From Prochloron sp965198675 (GTDB lineage Bacteria > Cyanobacteriota > Cyanobacteriia > Cyanobacteriales > Prochloraceae), in NCBI GenBank assembly GCA_965198675.1, contig OZ240666.1, forward strand, positions 3,720,001-3,784,000: a stretch of 64,000 nucleotides of DNA. Reading direction: 5' to 3'. A program made the position numbers and the translations under genes. Below, in pieces: positions 9,983 through 19,176 of the stretch. The notes under the pieces were generated by a model. That model saw nothing but the letters and a program-made list of their open reading frames with translations. It searched no databases and was not told the DNA's origin. The stretch's first letter is position 1, and every line of letters begins with the position of its first letter.

Positions 9983-11569
9983 ATGAACGAAATGGATAGC
10001 ATTACCCGCCGCCGCCCAACAGAACGAGAGAAGGAAGACAGAGAGGACCTTGCCCTCCTGCTGGACAAATATCTTCGCGATCGCGATCGCATTCTAGTGC
10101 AGAAAACCCAAATGGGGACGACGGAAGCATTCATCGGTTCCGTCACCCTGGAATGGCTGGCCCACCGTCTCTGTTTTGCTTCCCAACTACCCCTGTTTCG
10201 GCAAAAATTCGACCCAGAAACCAACAACTTAATCAGAGATGGGGAAACGGTGGAAGCAATGCTACAGCGTCCCCTGGACTGGTCTCGTCAAGCAGTTCTA
10301 GCCCAGTATCTCGTCGCCCGCAAATCCCATAAATTCCCCGCCATCCTAGCAGTGATCAGCCCCACTTGGATAGATGATCTCCAGGCAGAGGAGTGGGATG
10401 AGGAGGGACGCTGCTCAAAATTGGCTGCCAATTTTGACCCTCTAGACCAAAACGAAACTGTGGGATTACTAGATGTTGCCAAAAGTGTTTCCATTTTCGC
10501 TCTAGACGGTCAGCATCGCCTCATGGGGATTCAAGGTTTGATGGAACTGCTCAAAACAGGCACGTTGCCTAAGTATAATAAAAACAAAAAGACTATAGGT
10601 TCCCCCATTACCATGGAAGACCTGGAGGAAAGATTCAACATCCAATCAGGTTATCTGCAAAATTTAGCCAAGGAAAAAATCGGCATCGAGTTTATTCCCG
10701 CCGTGGCCCCGGGGGAAACCAGAGAAGAAGCAAGGCGCCGAGTCCGTTCCATCTTCGTCCACGTCAACTTAACAGCAGTGCGGTTGAGCAAAGGACAGTT
10801 AGCTTCTCTGAACGAAGATAATGGTTTTGCCATCGTCGCCCGCACTGTTGCCGTCACCCATTCTCTGTTGAAAAAAAAGGAGGGACGGGAGGATCGGGTT
10901 AATTTCGAAAGCGCCACTGTCGCCGCTAAAGCTACGGTCCTCACTACTCTTCAGGCGATCCAAGATATGTGTGAGCGCTATTTAGAATCCCCATTACGTT
11001 CGTGGAAATCCCAGGATAGGGGTTTGATTCCCATGCGTCCAGAGGATGATGAACTAGAAGAAGGATTGGCTGATTTTAGGGAATTATGGGACCATTTAGG
11101 CAGTCTCCCCAGTTACCAGCGGCTGGAACAAGAAACCCAAACCCCCAGCCTGCGTCGCTTCAGTCACGAGAAGCCTGGTGGAGAAGCAAATATCCTCTTC
11201 CGCCCCATAGGACAAATTGCTTTAGCTCAAGCTTTGGGAATCTTGGTATTTAAGAAAAAGTGGTTATTAGCAGATATTTTCGATAAATTACGCCCCTACG
11301 ATTTAGGGGGAGGTTTTGCGGGAGTGTCCGAACCCAAATCCCTGTGGTATGGGGTGCTTTACGACCCTAATAAGAAGCGGGTGCTGACTTCGAGACGAGA
11401 TTTAGCCGCCAGATTAATGGTCTATCTTGTGGCTGGTATTGAAGATAATCTGGAACGTGCTAAGCTGCAAGAAGATTTAGCTAAAGCAAGAACTTTTGAA
11501 GATAAAGCCATGGGTTTTGATGGGAATTTTGTGGCACCGAAGGAGGTAGGTCTTCCAAAGGTGTTATAA
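9983..11569 (+). CDS. dndB: DndB-like DGQHR-domain protein
   Basis: 528 residues, longer than the roughly 350-400 of studied DndB proteins. The defining motif DGQHR is at 175-179 (FALDGQHRLMGIQ). DGQHR proteins occur in dnd clusters, where DndB represses transcription of the modification genes, and in DNA-deazaguanine clusters (DpdB). The C-terminal half, FRPIGQIALAQALGIL onward, has the conserved DGQHR-family look. Its position divergent from dndC supports DndB, but a DpdB-like relative cannot be excluded from sequence alone. A dispersed repeat follows the stop, then the DUF262 gene. Confidence 0.8.
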   Translation: MNEMDSITRRRPTEREKEDREDLALLLDKYLRDRDRILVQKTQMGTTEAFIGSVTLEWLAHRLCFASQLPLFRQKFDPETNNLIRDGETVEAMLQRPLDWSRQAVLAQYLVARKSHKFPAILAVISPTWIDDLQAEEWDEEGRCSKLAANFDPLDQNETVGLLDVAKSVSIFALDGQHRLMGIQGLMELLKTGTLPKYNKNKKTIGSPITMEDLEERFNIQSGYLQNLAKEKIGIEFIPAVAPGETREEARRRVRSIFVHVNLTAVRLSKGQLASLNEDNGFAIVARTVAVTHSLLKKKEGREDRVNFESATVAAKATVLTTLQAIQDMCERYLESPLRSWKSQDRGLIPMRPEDDELEEGLADFRELWDHLGSLPSYQRLEQETQTPSLRRFSHEKPGGEANILFRPIGQIALAQALGILVFKKKWLLADIFDKLRPYDLGGGFAGVSEPKSLWYGVLYDPNKKRVLTSRRDLAARLMVYLVAGIEDNLERAKLQEDLAKARTFEDKAMGFDGNFVAPKEVGLPKVL

Positions 11570-11577
11570 TGGGATAA

Positions 11578-11612
11578 TGTTTCACGCAGAGGCACAGAGG
11601 CGCGGAGGGGCA
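11578..11612. repeat. Dispersed CAGAGGCGCAGAGG-type repeat
   Basis: A GTTTCACGCAGAGGCACAGAGGCGCGG unit (split here by eye into TTTCACGCAGAGG and CACAGAGGCGCGG) directly follows dndB. Relatives sit at about 3003, 27813 and 37218. The 37218 copy runs into the NACHT gene. Confidence 0.6.
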
Positions 11613-11709
11613 GAAATTGCTATAATGAGATTAGTGGCTCTTTTCTGGACCCGCCCTCTATCCATGAGATTAAAGTAAATAAATAACTCCAGCCAATTAA
11701 GGAAAACCA

Positions 11710-12798
11710 ATGACCAGAAGAATTAACTTTCAAACTATTGCGTGGTTTTGGGATCTGTACCAGAGAAAACTCTTGGAATTAGATCCACCTTATCAGAGAC
11801 GCAGTGTGTGGAATCAAGATTATAAGGATTATTTTATTGATACCGTACTCAATAACTATCCTGCACCTGCCATATTTATCTATGAAGAAATTACTTCTGA
11901 AGGAACCTTGAAATACAGTATAGTTGATGGAAAACAAAGATTATCCACTGTGTTAGCATTTGCTGACAATAAGTTCCCTGTTTATCAGAAAGCTACAATT
12001 GAACGATTTCGAGAAAAATTTTTCAAAGATTTAGATAAAGAAGGCAAACAAATTTTTTGGAGATATCAATTTGCCCTTGAATATCTGCCATCAGAAGACG
12101 AACAAATTATCAGTAATATATTCGACCGTATTAATCGCAATGTTATTAAGTTAAAACCTCAAGAACTTCGCCATGCAAAGTTCAGCGGTATTTTTATTAC
12201 TACTGCGGAAGATTTAACTAATTGGATGTTGAACTATTTGGATAAAATAGTTGCAAAAAGTAAATCACTTACTTTTCCTAACCTAAATTCAACTTCCAGA
12301 AAACAAATGAAGGATGTTGAAATGGTAGCCCAATTATTGCTTTTGTTAGAAGAAGGTGCTAAGACGCAGAATCAGGATTATTTGGACAAAGCATTTAGCG
12401 ATCGCGATATTGAGTGGGAGAAGAAAGATGATATTGAAGATGAATTTCGGAATACTATTAAATTAATAGGTGAAATCCTAGAAATTTCACAAAAGCAAGA
12501 CATAAACTTAGTTAAAACGAGACTAAGGAATCAAGCAGATTTTTATTCTTTATTTGGTGCTCTTGCAGAGTTAAATCGTCAAGAAGAAGACAATCTTGTT
12601 ATATCCTCTGAAATGGTAGCGAAAATTTATCAGTTCTTAGAAATCGTAAATGATGAAGAAAAAAGTAACAAAAATGAATATACACTCCAATACTATAAAG
12701 CAGTCAAATTCTCTTTCACAGATGCAGGTGCAAGAAAAAAGAGAATTGAAATCATGAAATCTTTGATTCAGGGAAATATTACTTTAGAAGAATCGTAA
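11710..12798 (+). CDS. DUF262 (GmrSD/SspE N-terminal-like) protein
   Basis: 362 residues. PPYQR at 26-30 and DGKQR at 73-77 (IVDGKQRLST) are the DUF262 hallmarks; the fold is ParB-like. In GmrSD and SspE the domain binds and hydrolyses nucleotides and senses modified DNA, and it is fused to a DUF1524 HNH nuclease. No DUF1524 domain is visible here; the C-terminal part is helical and charged. The next gene, a RelA/SpoT-domain protein, starts only 4 bases after the stop, so the two are almost certainly cotranscribed. Beside dndBCDE it could be a phosphorothioate-dependent effector or sensor. That role is inference. Confidence 0.8.
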   Translation: MTRRINFQTIAWFWDLYQRKLLELDPPYQRRSVWNQDYKDYFIDTVLNNYPAPAIFIYEEITSEGTLKYSIVDGKQRLSTVLAFADNKFPVYQKATIERFREKFFKDLDKEGKQIFWRYQFALEYLPSEDEQIISNIFDRINRNVIKLKPQELRHAKFSGIFITTAEDLTNWMLNYLDKIVAKSKSLTFPNLNSTSRKQMKDVEMVAQLLLLLEEGAKTQNQDYLDKAFSDRDIEWEKKDDIEDEFRNTIKLIGEILEISQKQDINLVKTRLRNQADFYSLFGALAELNRQEEDNLVISSEMVAKIYQFLEIVNDEEKSNKNEYTLQYYKAVKFSFTDAGARKKRIEIMKSLIQGNITLEES

Positions 12799-12802
12799 AT
12801 TT

Positions 12803-13804
12803 ATGCTTTATCCATCTATACTAAAGCGCAAATATGACGAATATAAACCTTTGGTTGAAAAGGTTGCGGAAAAAGTCAAGCAAACACTATCCAAGTTTTG
12901 TGAGGAGCGACCAAAATATGCGTTTATTTCTCGCATCAAAACTATTGAATCTTTAGCTGAAAAAATTGAAACAGGAAGATTTGCAAAATGGTCAGATTTA
13001 GATGATTTATTTGCTTGTACAGTGATAATACCTACTTTATCTCACGAAAAAGAAGTTAAAGAATTTTGCCAAAAAGCATTTAAGATTACCCGTATAGTAA
13101 AAAGAGGACAAAATCAAAAATCTCCTGACATATTTAGATTTGACTCAACTAGAATTTACCCTCAACTCAGAAATAATAATAATACAGTTCCAGATAATGA
13201 ATTAAGCATTTATAAAATAATCTTTGAAATTCAAATACAAAGTGCTTTTGAACACGCATGGTTAGTTTCAACCCACGATATCGTGTATAAAAGTTCGGAC
13301 ATTGACTGGCGAAAATTGCGTTTAGCTGCACAAATAAAAGCAACTGTTGAACAACTAGATATGTTTATTCTCGCTTTTGAACAAAACTCTGAGTTTATTC
13401 AAAACAATGATTATCGTGAAACCAAAATAAAAAGTTTCTTAGCTAGTGAAATCAACAAATTATTTGAAAACAAAAACAATAAAAATAAAATACCTGATGA
13501 ACTAAAACCAAAGAATATGAGTCGTTTTTGCGATAATCTATATCGTCTTTTAAATCAGGTAGCCGACGAAAAAGAAATCAAAAATATCATTAAAAAGATA
13601 ATTAAAAAAGTTCAAGCAACTCCAAGTAATAAAATTACCCGCAGTATATCATTATTTCAATATTTTATGAAAATTTTAATATCAGAGCAAAAGATTCAAA
13701 ATTTTGAAGGAAAATACTACTGGCATATAACCGAAGAAGTTATTACTTTTCATCCTGCTTTACAAAACATTAGTTGTATTTTTAAATATAATGAGGACGA
13801 TTAA
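12803..13804 (+). CDS. RelA/SpoT-type nucleotidyltransferase domain protein
   Basis: 333 residues. SDLDDLFACTVIIPT (about 64-78) and FEIQIQSAFEHAW (141-153) with THDIVYK (157-163) match the RelA/SpoT synthetase fold: the metal-binding aspartate in the first, the catalytic E-x-Q in the second. The GYxSxH substrate loop of alarmone synthetases is not evident between them; FRFDSTRIYPQL occupies that region. It may therefore use another acceptor, as toxSAS proteins do when they pyrophosphorylate tRNA. The C-terminal half is lysine-rich and unrecognised. A+T content is higher than in the dnd genes, suggesting a different origin. The pairing with DUF262 suggests a toxin- or effector-like role, unproven. 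Confidence 0.75.
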   Translation: MLYPSILKRKYDEYKPLVEKVAEKVKQTLSKFCEERPKYAFISRIKTIESLAEKIETGRFAKWSDLDDLFACTVIIPTLSHEKEVKEFCQKAFKITRIVKRGQNQKSPDIFRFDSTRIYPQLRNNNNTVPDNELSIYKIIFEIQIQSAFEHAWLVSTHDIVYKSSDIDWRKLRLAAQIKATVEQLDMFILAFEQNSEFIQNNDYRETKIKSFLASEINKLFENKNNKNKIPDELKPKNMSRFCDNLYRLLNQVADEKEIKNIIKKIIKKVQATPSNKITRSISLFQYFMKILISEQKIQNFEGKYYWHITEEVITFHPALQNISCIFKYNEDD

Positions 13805-13960
13805 TTCAAAATAATCTTGATAGGGCAAGTTGACAGCAAAATAATGATAAGGCGATCACTCACACCCCACACACCCGCCAAGCTATAATTGCATAATTCA
13901 TGATAGTTAGCTATAATCGTAGGAGTATTATACTATTAGCTTTGGAGATAATAAAAAGTC

Positions 13961-14224
13961 ATGTACGAACAACAACTTTTAGAACTTAGACAAGGAGTTT
14001 GGATTAATCGCCGTTATCTTGAAGAAGCTGGTTTAACGAATCAACTCAAAATTATCGTTCAACAAGGAGAGATTCGTATTCTAGATGCGACTCCCAATGA
14101 ATCGGAAACCATTGATACAGAAGAAGGCTGGGAAGCTTTTCTTTCCATAGAAGCTGAAGCATCTCCAGGCAAACTATCAGATGCCTCCACCAACCATGAT
14201 CGCTATCTTTACGGAACAAATTGA
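13961..14224 (+). CDS. VapB-like antitoxin
   Basis: 87 residues. The N-terminal 40 residues (LLELRQGVWINRRYLEEAGL) have the swapped-hairpin AbrB-like look, and the tail is acidic. Its TGA overlaps the ATG of a PIN-domain frame (TGATG), the classic antitoxin-toxin coupling. The toxin frame carries a stop codon, so the antitoxin may be orphaned. Confidence 0.6.
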   Translation: MYEQQLLELRQGVWINRRYLEEAGLTNQLKIIVQQGEIRILDATPNESETIDTEEGWEAFLSIEAEASPGKLSDASTNHDRYLYGTN

Positions 14225-14649
14225 TGAAGCAATTATTTGTAGATACAAGTGCTTGGTATCCTCTGATCCATCCTGGAGATTAAAACCACGTAGCTGCTAT
14301 TACTTATAGAGATGAAATTGCCAGAAAGTACAAATTAGTAATAACTAACTATATCTTAGACGAGCTATATACATTACTATTAGTTAGTCTCGGATATAGA
14401 CAGGTTATAAATTTCAAAAGCACGCTTGACATTCTCACAGAACAAAAAATTATAGAAGTAATTTTTGTTTCCGAAACAATAGAGCAGGAAACCTGGAAAA
14501 TTTTTGCCAAGTACAATGTAGACAAATTTTGGTCTTTTACCGACTGTGTTTCCTACGTCGTTATGAAACAAAGAGGAATTAGGGAAGTTTTTACCTTCGA
14601 TCATCATTTTACACAAATGGGGTTCATTTGTCGTCCCACTAATAAATAG
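14224..14649 (+). pseudogene. PIN-domain (VapC-like) toxin with one in-frame TAA
   Basis: Reading from ATG 14224 gives 141 residues to TAG 14647, a normal VapC length, but codon 20 (14281-14283) is TAA. It falls in the loop after FVDTSAWYPLIHPGD, usually followed by xNHxAA; NHVAA does follow. All expected acidic residues are present: D in FVDTS, E in ILDELYTL, D in SFTDCVSYVV and D in FTFDHHF. There is no other damage, so inactivation is recent or a sequencing error is possible. Confidence 0.75.
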
Positions 14650-14858
14650 TTAGGCTTTTGCCTCCTATCTTGTCCCTCCTATCCTGCGCCCCGATCGCTA
14701 TGTATACAAAAGATATAGAATCGATAAATGGCAAATGTTTTCGGAGAGGGACAGAAGAGGGTTGACACACAGCTATAGCAGTGGAAACATAAGTTAGGAT
14801 AAACCAAAAGTCTCAAATTCATACATAGCAAGTATTTCCTAATAGGGGACTTAATTTA

Positions 14859-15150
14859 CTATACGCTAAAACCGAAGCGCCCAGAGGAATATTTCACCCA
14901 TAACTGGTCGATAGTGCGAAAGTCTGTTTTTGGAAACCTTTCCATGTCTTCATATCTCAACCAACCTTCTTCCTCTCGGTTAGCAGTACGTAACATGACT
15001 CGTCCAGTTTCCTCATTCGCCTCCTTCCACTTCCCCGCTGCTAATAAGTCCCGCAACCTAGTATAGTCAACCCCTACTTCTGTAAAAAGAGGATTATTAT
15101 CTAATTTTTGTCCACATGATGATGTAATATAAAGAGGTATATATATTATA
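14859..15150 (-). pseudogene. Remnant of a GUN4-domain protein
   Basis: The frame holds LRDLLAAGKWKEANEET, WLRYEDMERFP and TIDQLWVKYSSGRFGFSV, conserved blocks of the GUN4 tetrapyrrole-binding domain. It is open upstream to about 15150 (CGQKLDNNPLFTEVGVDY) without a plausible start codon. It ends in a stop directly after GRFGFSV, where intact domains continue for tens of residues. Such C-terminal GUN4 domains often follow kinase or caspase-like domains in cyanobacteria. Here only the domain core is left. Confidence 0.65.
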
Positions 15151-15358
15151 ATTTCTTCTACTCATGAAAGCAACTTGGTGGAAAACGATAATCATTATCA
15201 TTATTATGCCTCATCTCCTGTGCCTCATCTCCTGCGCCCCGATCGCCCACAAGGTGCTGATCGCTAAAAAAAGATACAATTCTTAACAAAGAGCAAAAAA
15301 GATGCCGGAAAAGTTTTACTCTAGATGCTGACGTATTATAAACATGTGTTTTTTTTAA

Positions 15359-18028
15359 ATGACTGTTAAAGCAAGCGGTGGAAGTTCATTAGCCACTCCC
15401 CAGCTATATCAAACAGTTCCACTGGAAGCCATTTCCCAGGCGGAACAACAGGATCGGTTTCTGGAAAGAGCTGAACTGGGGGAACTAACAGCATATTTTC
15501 GCTCCGGCGCGAAGCGTTTGGGTATTGCTCAGGTTCTCTCCAACAACTCTGATTTAATCGTTTCTCGTGCTGCCAACCGTATTTTCTCAGGGGGTTCTCC
15601 CCTAGCCTACCTGGAAAAACCAGCCCCAGATCCGGAACCAGAGGCTGCAAATACTACAACCACGGAGACGACAAAAGAAGAGATGAAACTGGGAACTGTC
15701 ACCTACGTGGAAGCCAAGAGTAGTAGCAGCGGTGGTGGCGGAATATTTGCCGGTGTACGCTCTCTCTTTGGTGGGGGCGGGACTCCTATTGGTCGAATTC
15801 CCCCAGGGTTCAGACCGATTAACGTTTCTAAGTACGGACCGAGCAATATGCAGAAGTCTCTGCGAGATATGTCTTGGTTCTTGCGCTATGTCACTTACGC
15901 TATTGTCGCTGGTGACCCCAATATTCTGACAGTTAACACCAGGGGTTTGCGGGAAACCATTGAAAAAGGTTGCTCCTCAGCCGCAGCCATCGTCGCCCTC
16001 CTATCCATGCGGGCTGCATCATGTGATTACTTCAAGAGCGACACAGAAGCAAAAGAAATTATCAGCTACTACTTCGACATTCTCATTAAAGAATTTGAAG
16101 CACCCACCCCCGCTGATAAATTGCGACAGCGTCCCACCCCCGACCTACAAGGGCTGCAACTGCCTCAAAGTTACTTCAACGCAGCTCAAAAACGACAAAA
16201 ATTCGTGATGAAGCCCGGACTGTCCAACCTTGAAAAGACAGCAGTAGTGAAAGCTGCCTATCGGCAAATCTTTGAACGGGACATTACCCGAGCTTATAAT
16301 CAGTCCATATCATATCTAGAATCCCAGGTCAAAAATGGCGACATCTCCATGAAAGAGTTTGTCCGTCGTCTGGGTAAATCTCCCCTGTACCGGGAGCAAT
16401 TCTACGAACCTTTCGTCAACAGTCGGGTGGTGGAATTGGCATTCCGTCACTTCCTCGGTCGCGGTGTCTCCTCCCCAGAAGAATTCCAAAAATACTTCGC
16501 CATTGTCACTGCTGGGGGACAGTCAGCCCTAGTTAATGCTCTGGTGGATTCTAACGAATACGCCGACTACTTTGGGGAAGAAACCGTACCCTACCTCAGA
16601 GGACTAGGTACTGAAGCTCAGGAGTGCCGCAACTGGGGTATGCAGCAGGATCTGTTTAACTACAGCGCCCCATTCCGCAAAGTACCTCAATTCGTTACCA
16701 CTTTTGCGAGCTACGATGGTCCCTTACCGGATCAGCACGTTTACGGTTCTGGGAATGACCCCCTGGAAATTCAGTTTGGAGCCATTTTCCCCAAGGAAAC
16801 CCGCCATCCTTCCAGCAGTCCCGCTCCTTTTGGTAAGGATACCCAGCGCATTTTAATTAATCAGGGTCCAGCCATCAACAGCCAAATTGGCAATCCTTCC
16901 GTACGAGGAGTGGCTCCCGGTTCTTTAGGTCCAAAAGTATTTAAATCCACCGACGAAGAAGTAACCTACGATACACTCATTCGAGCAGGCTATCAGCAAG
17001 TGTTTGGCTTCCAGGTTTACGAAGGTCAAGGGGATACTGCGGCAGAACAGCAATTAAGCCAGGGGGAAATTTCCGTCAAGGAGTTCGTTCGCACTCTGGC
17101 CAAATCCGATACTTTCCGAGGTATGTATTGGACTCCCTATTACGTAGTCAAGGCAGTAGAGTACATTCACCGTCGCCTCTTGGGTCGTCCTACCTACGGA
17201 CGTCAGGAGATAAACCAGTACTTCGATATTTGCTCTAAGCAGGGCTTCTATGCCTTAGTGGATGCCATTATAGACAGTACAGAATACGCCGAGACTTTTG
17301 GGGAAGACACAGTTCCCTACGAGCGCTACGTCACTCCCGCAGGAATGCAATTGCGCATGATCCGACCAGGTACTTTGGGCGAAGGTATTGGCTCGAAGGT
17401 TGAGAAGAAGGAGACGCCTCGCTTTGTCCAGTTGGGCGAAGTGAAACAAATGCGGACAGAGCCAGAATTGAAATTCCGCATTAATCAGGGTGTTGCCGTT
17501 CAGCGGGAACAAACTAAGATTTTCAAGGTCATCGACTTCAGCGATAAGGTAGCGATAGGAAATGCTCTTGGCGCTGCTTATCGGCAGATTTTCGAGCGTA
17601 ACCTCTCAGCTTTCATCGTCCAAGAAGAATTTACTTCTTTGGAGAGCAAACTGAGCAACGGGGAAATCACCGTCAAAGAGTTTATCGAAGCTTTGGGTTG
17701 CTCAGGTTTATATATTAAGGAGTTCTACACCCCCTACCCCAACACCAAGGTAATTGAGTTGGGAACGAAGCACTTCTTGGGACGGGCACCTTTGAATCAG
17801 ACGGAAATTCAGTATTACAATCAGATTCTTGCCTATCAAGGTCTGCGGGCCTTTATTGGGACAATGGTCAGCAGTATGGAGTATCTCCAAGTTTTTGGGG
17901 AGGATACGGTTCCCTATCGCCGCTTCCCCACTCTCCCAGCTGCTAACTTCCCCAATACTCAGACGCTGTATAACAAGCAGACTAAGCAGGATGATGAAAT
18001 TGTCGTACCTAGCTTTTCGCCAGTTTAA
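15359..18028 (+). CDS. apcE: Phycobilisome core-membrane linker ApcE (LCM)
   Basis: 889 residues. The N-terminal phycobilin-binding domain (about 1-250) contains the family loop insertion (about 80-150) and the putative bilin cysteine C205 in EKGCSS. Three linker REP domains follow at about 293-415, 530-660 and 735-870, each with an FV-x-LGKS/AKS and FGEDTVPY signature. Three REP domains are known to go with a tricylindrical core, so that architecture is predicted. ApcE nucleates the core and passes energy to photosystem II. apcA, apcB and apcC follow on the same strand. Confidence 0.97.
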   Translation: MTVKASGGSSLATPQLYQTVPLEAISQAEQQDRFLERAELGELTAYFRSGAKRLGIAQVLSNNSDLIVSRAANRIFSGGSPLAYLEKPAPDPEPEAANTTTTETTKEEMKLGTVTYVEAKSSSSGGGGIFAGVRSLFGGGGTPIGRIPPGFRPINVSKYGPSNMQKSLRDMSWFLRYVTYAIVAGDPNILTVNTRGLRETIEKGCSSAAAIVALLSMRAASCDYFKSDTEAKEIISYYFDILIKEFEAPTPADKLRQRPTPDLQGLQLPQSYFNAAQKRQKFVMKPGLSNLEKTAVVKAAYRQIFERDITRAYNQSISYLESQVKNGDISMKEFVRRLGKSPLYREQFYEPFVNSRVVELAFRHFLGRGVSSPEEFQKYFAIVTAGGQSALVNALVDSNEYADYFGEETVPYLRGLGTEAQECRNWGMQQDLFNYSAPFRKVPQFVTTFASYDGPLPDQHVYGSGNDPLEIQFGAIFPKETRHPSSSPAPFGKDTQRILINQGPAINSQIGNPSVRGVAPGSLGPKVFKSTDEEVTYDTLIRAGYQQVFGFQVYEGQGDTAAEQQLSQGEISVKEFVRTLAKSDTFRGMYWTPYYVVKAVEYIHRRLLGRPTYGRQEINQYFDICSKQGFYALVDAIIDSTEYAETFGEDTVPYERYVTPAGMQLRMIRPGTLGEGIGSKVEKKETPRFVQLGEVKQMRTEPELKFRINQGVAVQREQTKIFKVIDFSDKVAIGNALGAAYRQIFERNLSAFIVQEEFTSLESKLSNGEITVKEFIEALGCSGLYIKEFYTPYPNTKVIELGTKHFLGRAPLNQTEIQYYNQILAYQGLRAFIGTMVSSMEYLQVFGEDTVPYRRFPTLPAANFPNTQTLYNKQTKQDDEIVVPSFSPV

Positions 18029-18480
18029 AGCTTAGAAGAAGGGTATGGGGTATAGGGGTTAAAACAAGGGTATAGGGTATAGGGGTCAGGGTCTAGGGGG
18101 ACTCTGTACACAGTCTAAGGCTGCGAGTTAGGAGCTCTGTCACTCACACCCCAGATCCTAACCCCCAGACCCCAGCCCCGCTGAATACCTATCCCCTTTC
18201 CCAAAATCTGAGTAGAAATGTTAAAAAATATTAAGAAGTCACCTCATAGGTCTTCTTAATGCCGCAGAATAATTGGAGTCAGGTTGCCGTGGGCTAACCA
18301 TTCCCAGCTGATAGTAAGCTGGCTTGATGGCCCCAAGCACCCAAAACAAGGTCGCATTTTTTTTGATTGTGACTGTTGATTGAGGCGGCGATTTGTGAAA
18401 TCATAAAGCGGCAACCAGTTTGAAGATGCCAGTTTAACTAGATCTGGTCTAATTTTTTTTTGGTCTCATTGGAGGAATCG
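18029..18480 (+). promoter_or_regulatory. apcE-apcA intergenic region (apcABC leader)
   Basis: A GGGTATAGGG-rich low-complexity stretch (18040-18100) follows apcE. ATTAAGAAG at 18230-18238 and CTTCTTAAT at 18252-18260 form a 9-bp hairpin without a U-tract. A strong Shine-Dalgarno GGAGG at 18471-18475 precedes the apcA ATG at 18481. The apcABC promoter is expected here; I cannot fix its boxes. Confidence 0.5.
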
Positions 18481-18966
18481 ATGAGTATAGTCACGAAGTC
18501 AATCGTCAATGCGGATGCTGAAGCCCGCTATCTCAGTCCTGGGGAACTAGATAGAATTAAAGCTTTTGTCACTGGTGGTGAAAGCCGCTTGCGGATTGCC
18601 CAAATTATGACAGAGTCTCGCGAGCGCATTGTTAAAGAAGCAGGGGACCGGCTGTTCCAAAAGCGTCCTGATGTTGTTTCTCCTGGTGGTAACGCTTACG
18701 GCGAAGAAATGACTGCTACTTGCCTGCGGGACATGGATTACTATCTGCGTCTTATTACCTATGGAGTTGTTTCCGGCGATGTAACCCCGATTGACGAAAT
18801 CGGTTTGGTGGGCGTGCGGGAAATGTACAAGTCTTTAGGCACTGACATTGGTGCAGTTGCTCAAAGCGTTCGCGAAATGAAAGATGTTGCGGGTTCTTTG
18901 ATGTCTGCTGAAGATGCTGCGGAAGCAGCTTCTTACTTCGACTATGTAATTGGCGCCATGGAGTAG
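18481..18966 (+). CDS. apcA: Allophycocyanin alpha subunit
   Basis: 161 residues from ATG 18481, chosen for the GGAGG 6 bases upstream. The phycocyanobilin cysteine is C81 (TCLRDMDYYLR). It pairs with ApcB into the (alpha-beta)3 trimers of the phycobilisome core. The 210-base gap to apcB is normal for this operon. Confidence 0.98.
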   Translation: MSIVTKSIVNADAEARYLSPGELDRIKAFVTGGESRLRIAQIMTESRERIVKEAGDRLFQKRPDVVSPGGNAYGEEMTATCLRDMDYYLRLITYGVVSGDVTPIDEIGLVGVREMYKSLGTDIGAVAQSVREMKDVAGSLMSAEDAAEAASYFDYVIGAME

Positions 18967-19176
18967 GGAAATTCTACTCAAATGAGCCGGGTTACGAGCG
19001 CCTAACTCCAAAGAAAAACAGGATTTTAAGACAAATGCGCTTTGTCGATTGGCAAAGCTTTGAGGGCAGCCTCCTTCTCCTATGCAGGAGATGCTGTACT
19101 ATGCTTTGATTTAATCAAATTTGATGAGATTTGAGCATGTTAAAAGCTGCACTAGGTAAGATAAGGAAACAAGACT

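Noticed and set aside
15366..15650. Minus-strand frame inside apcE
   Set aside because: Antisense shadow of a highly conserved gene, with no motif or start signal.
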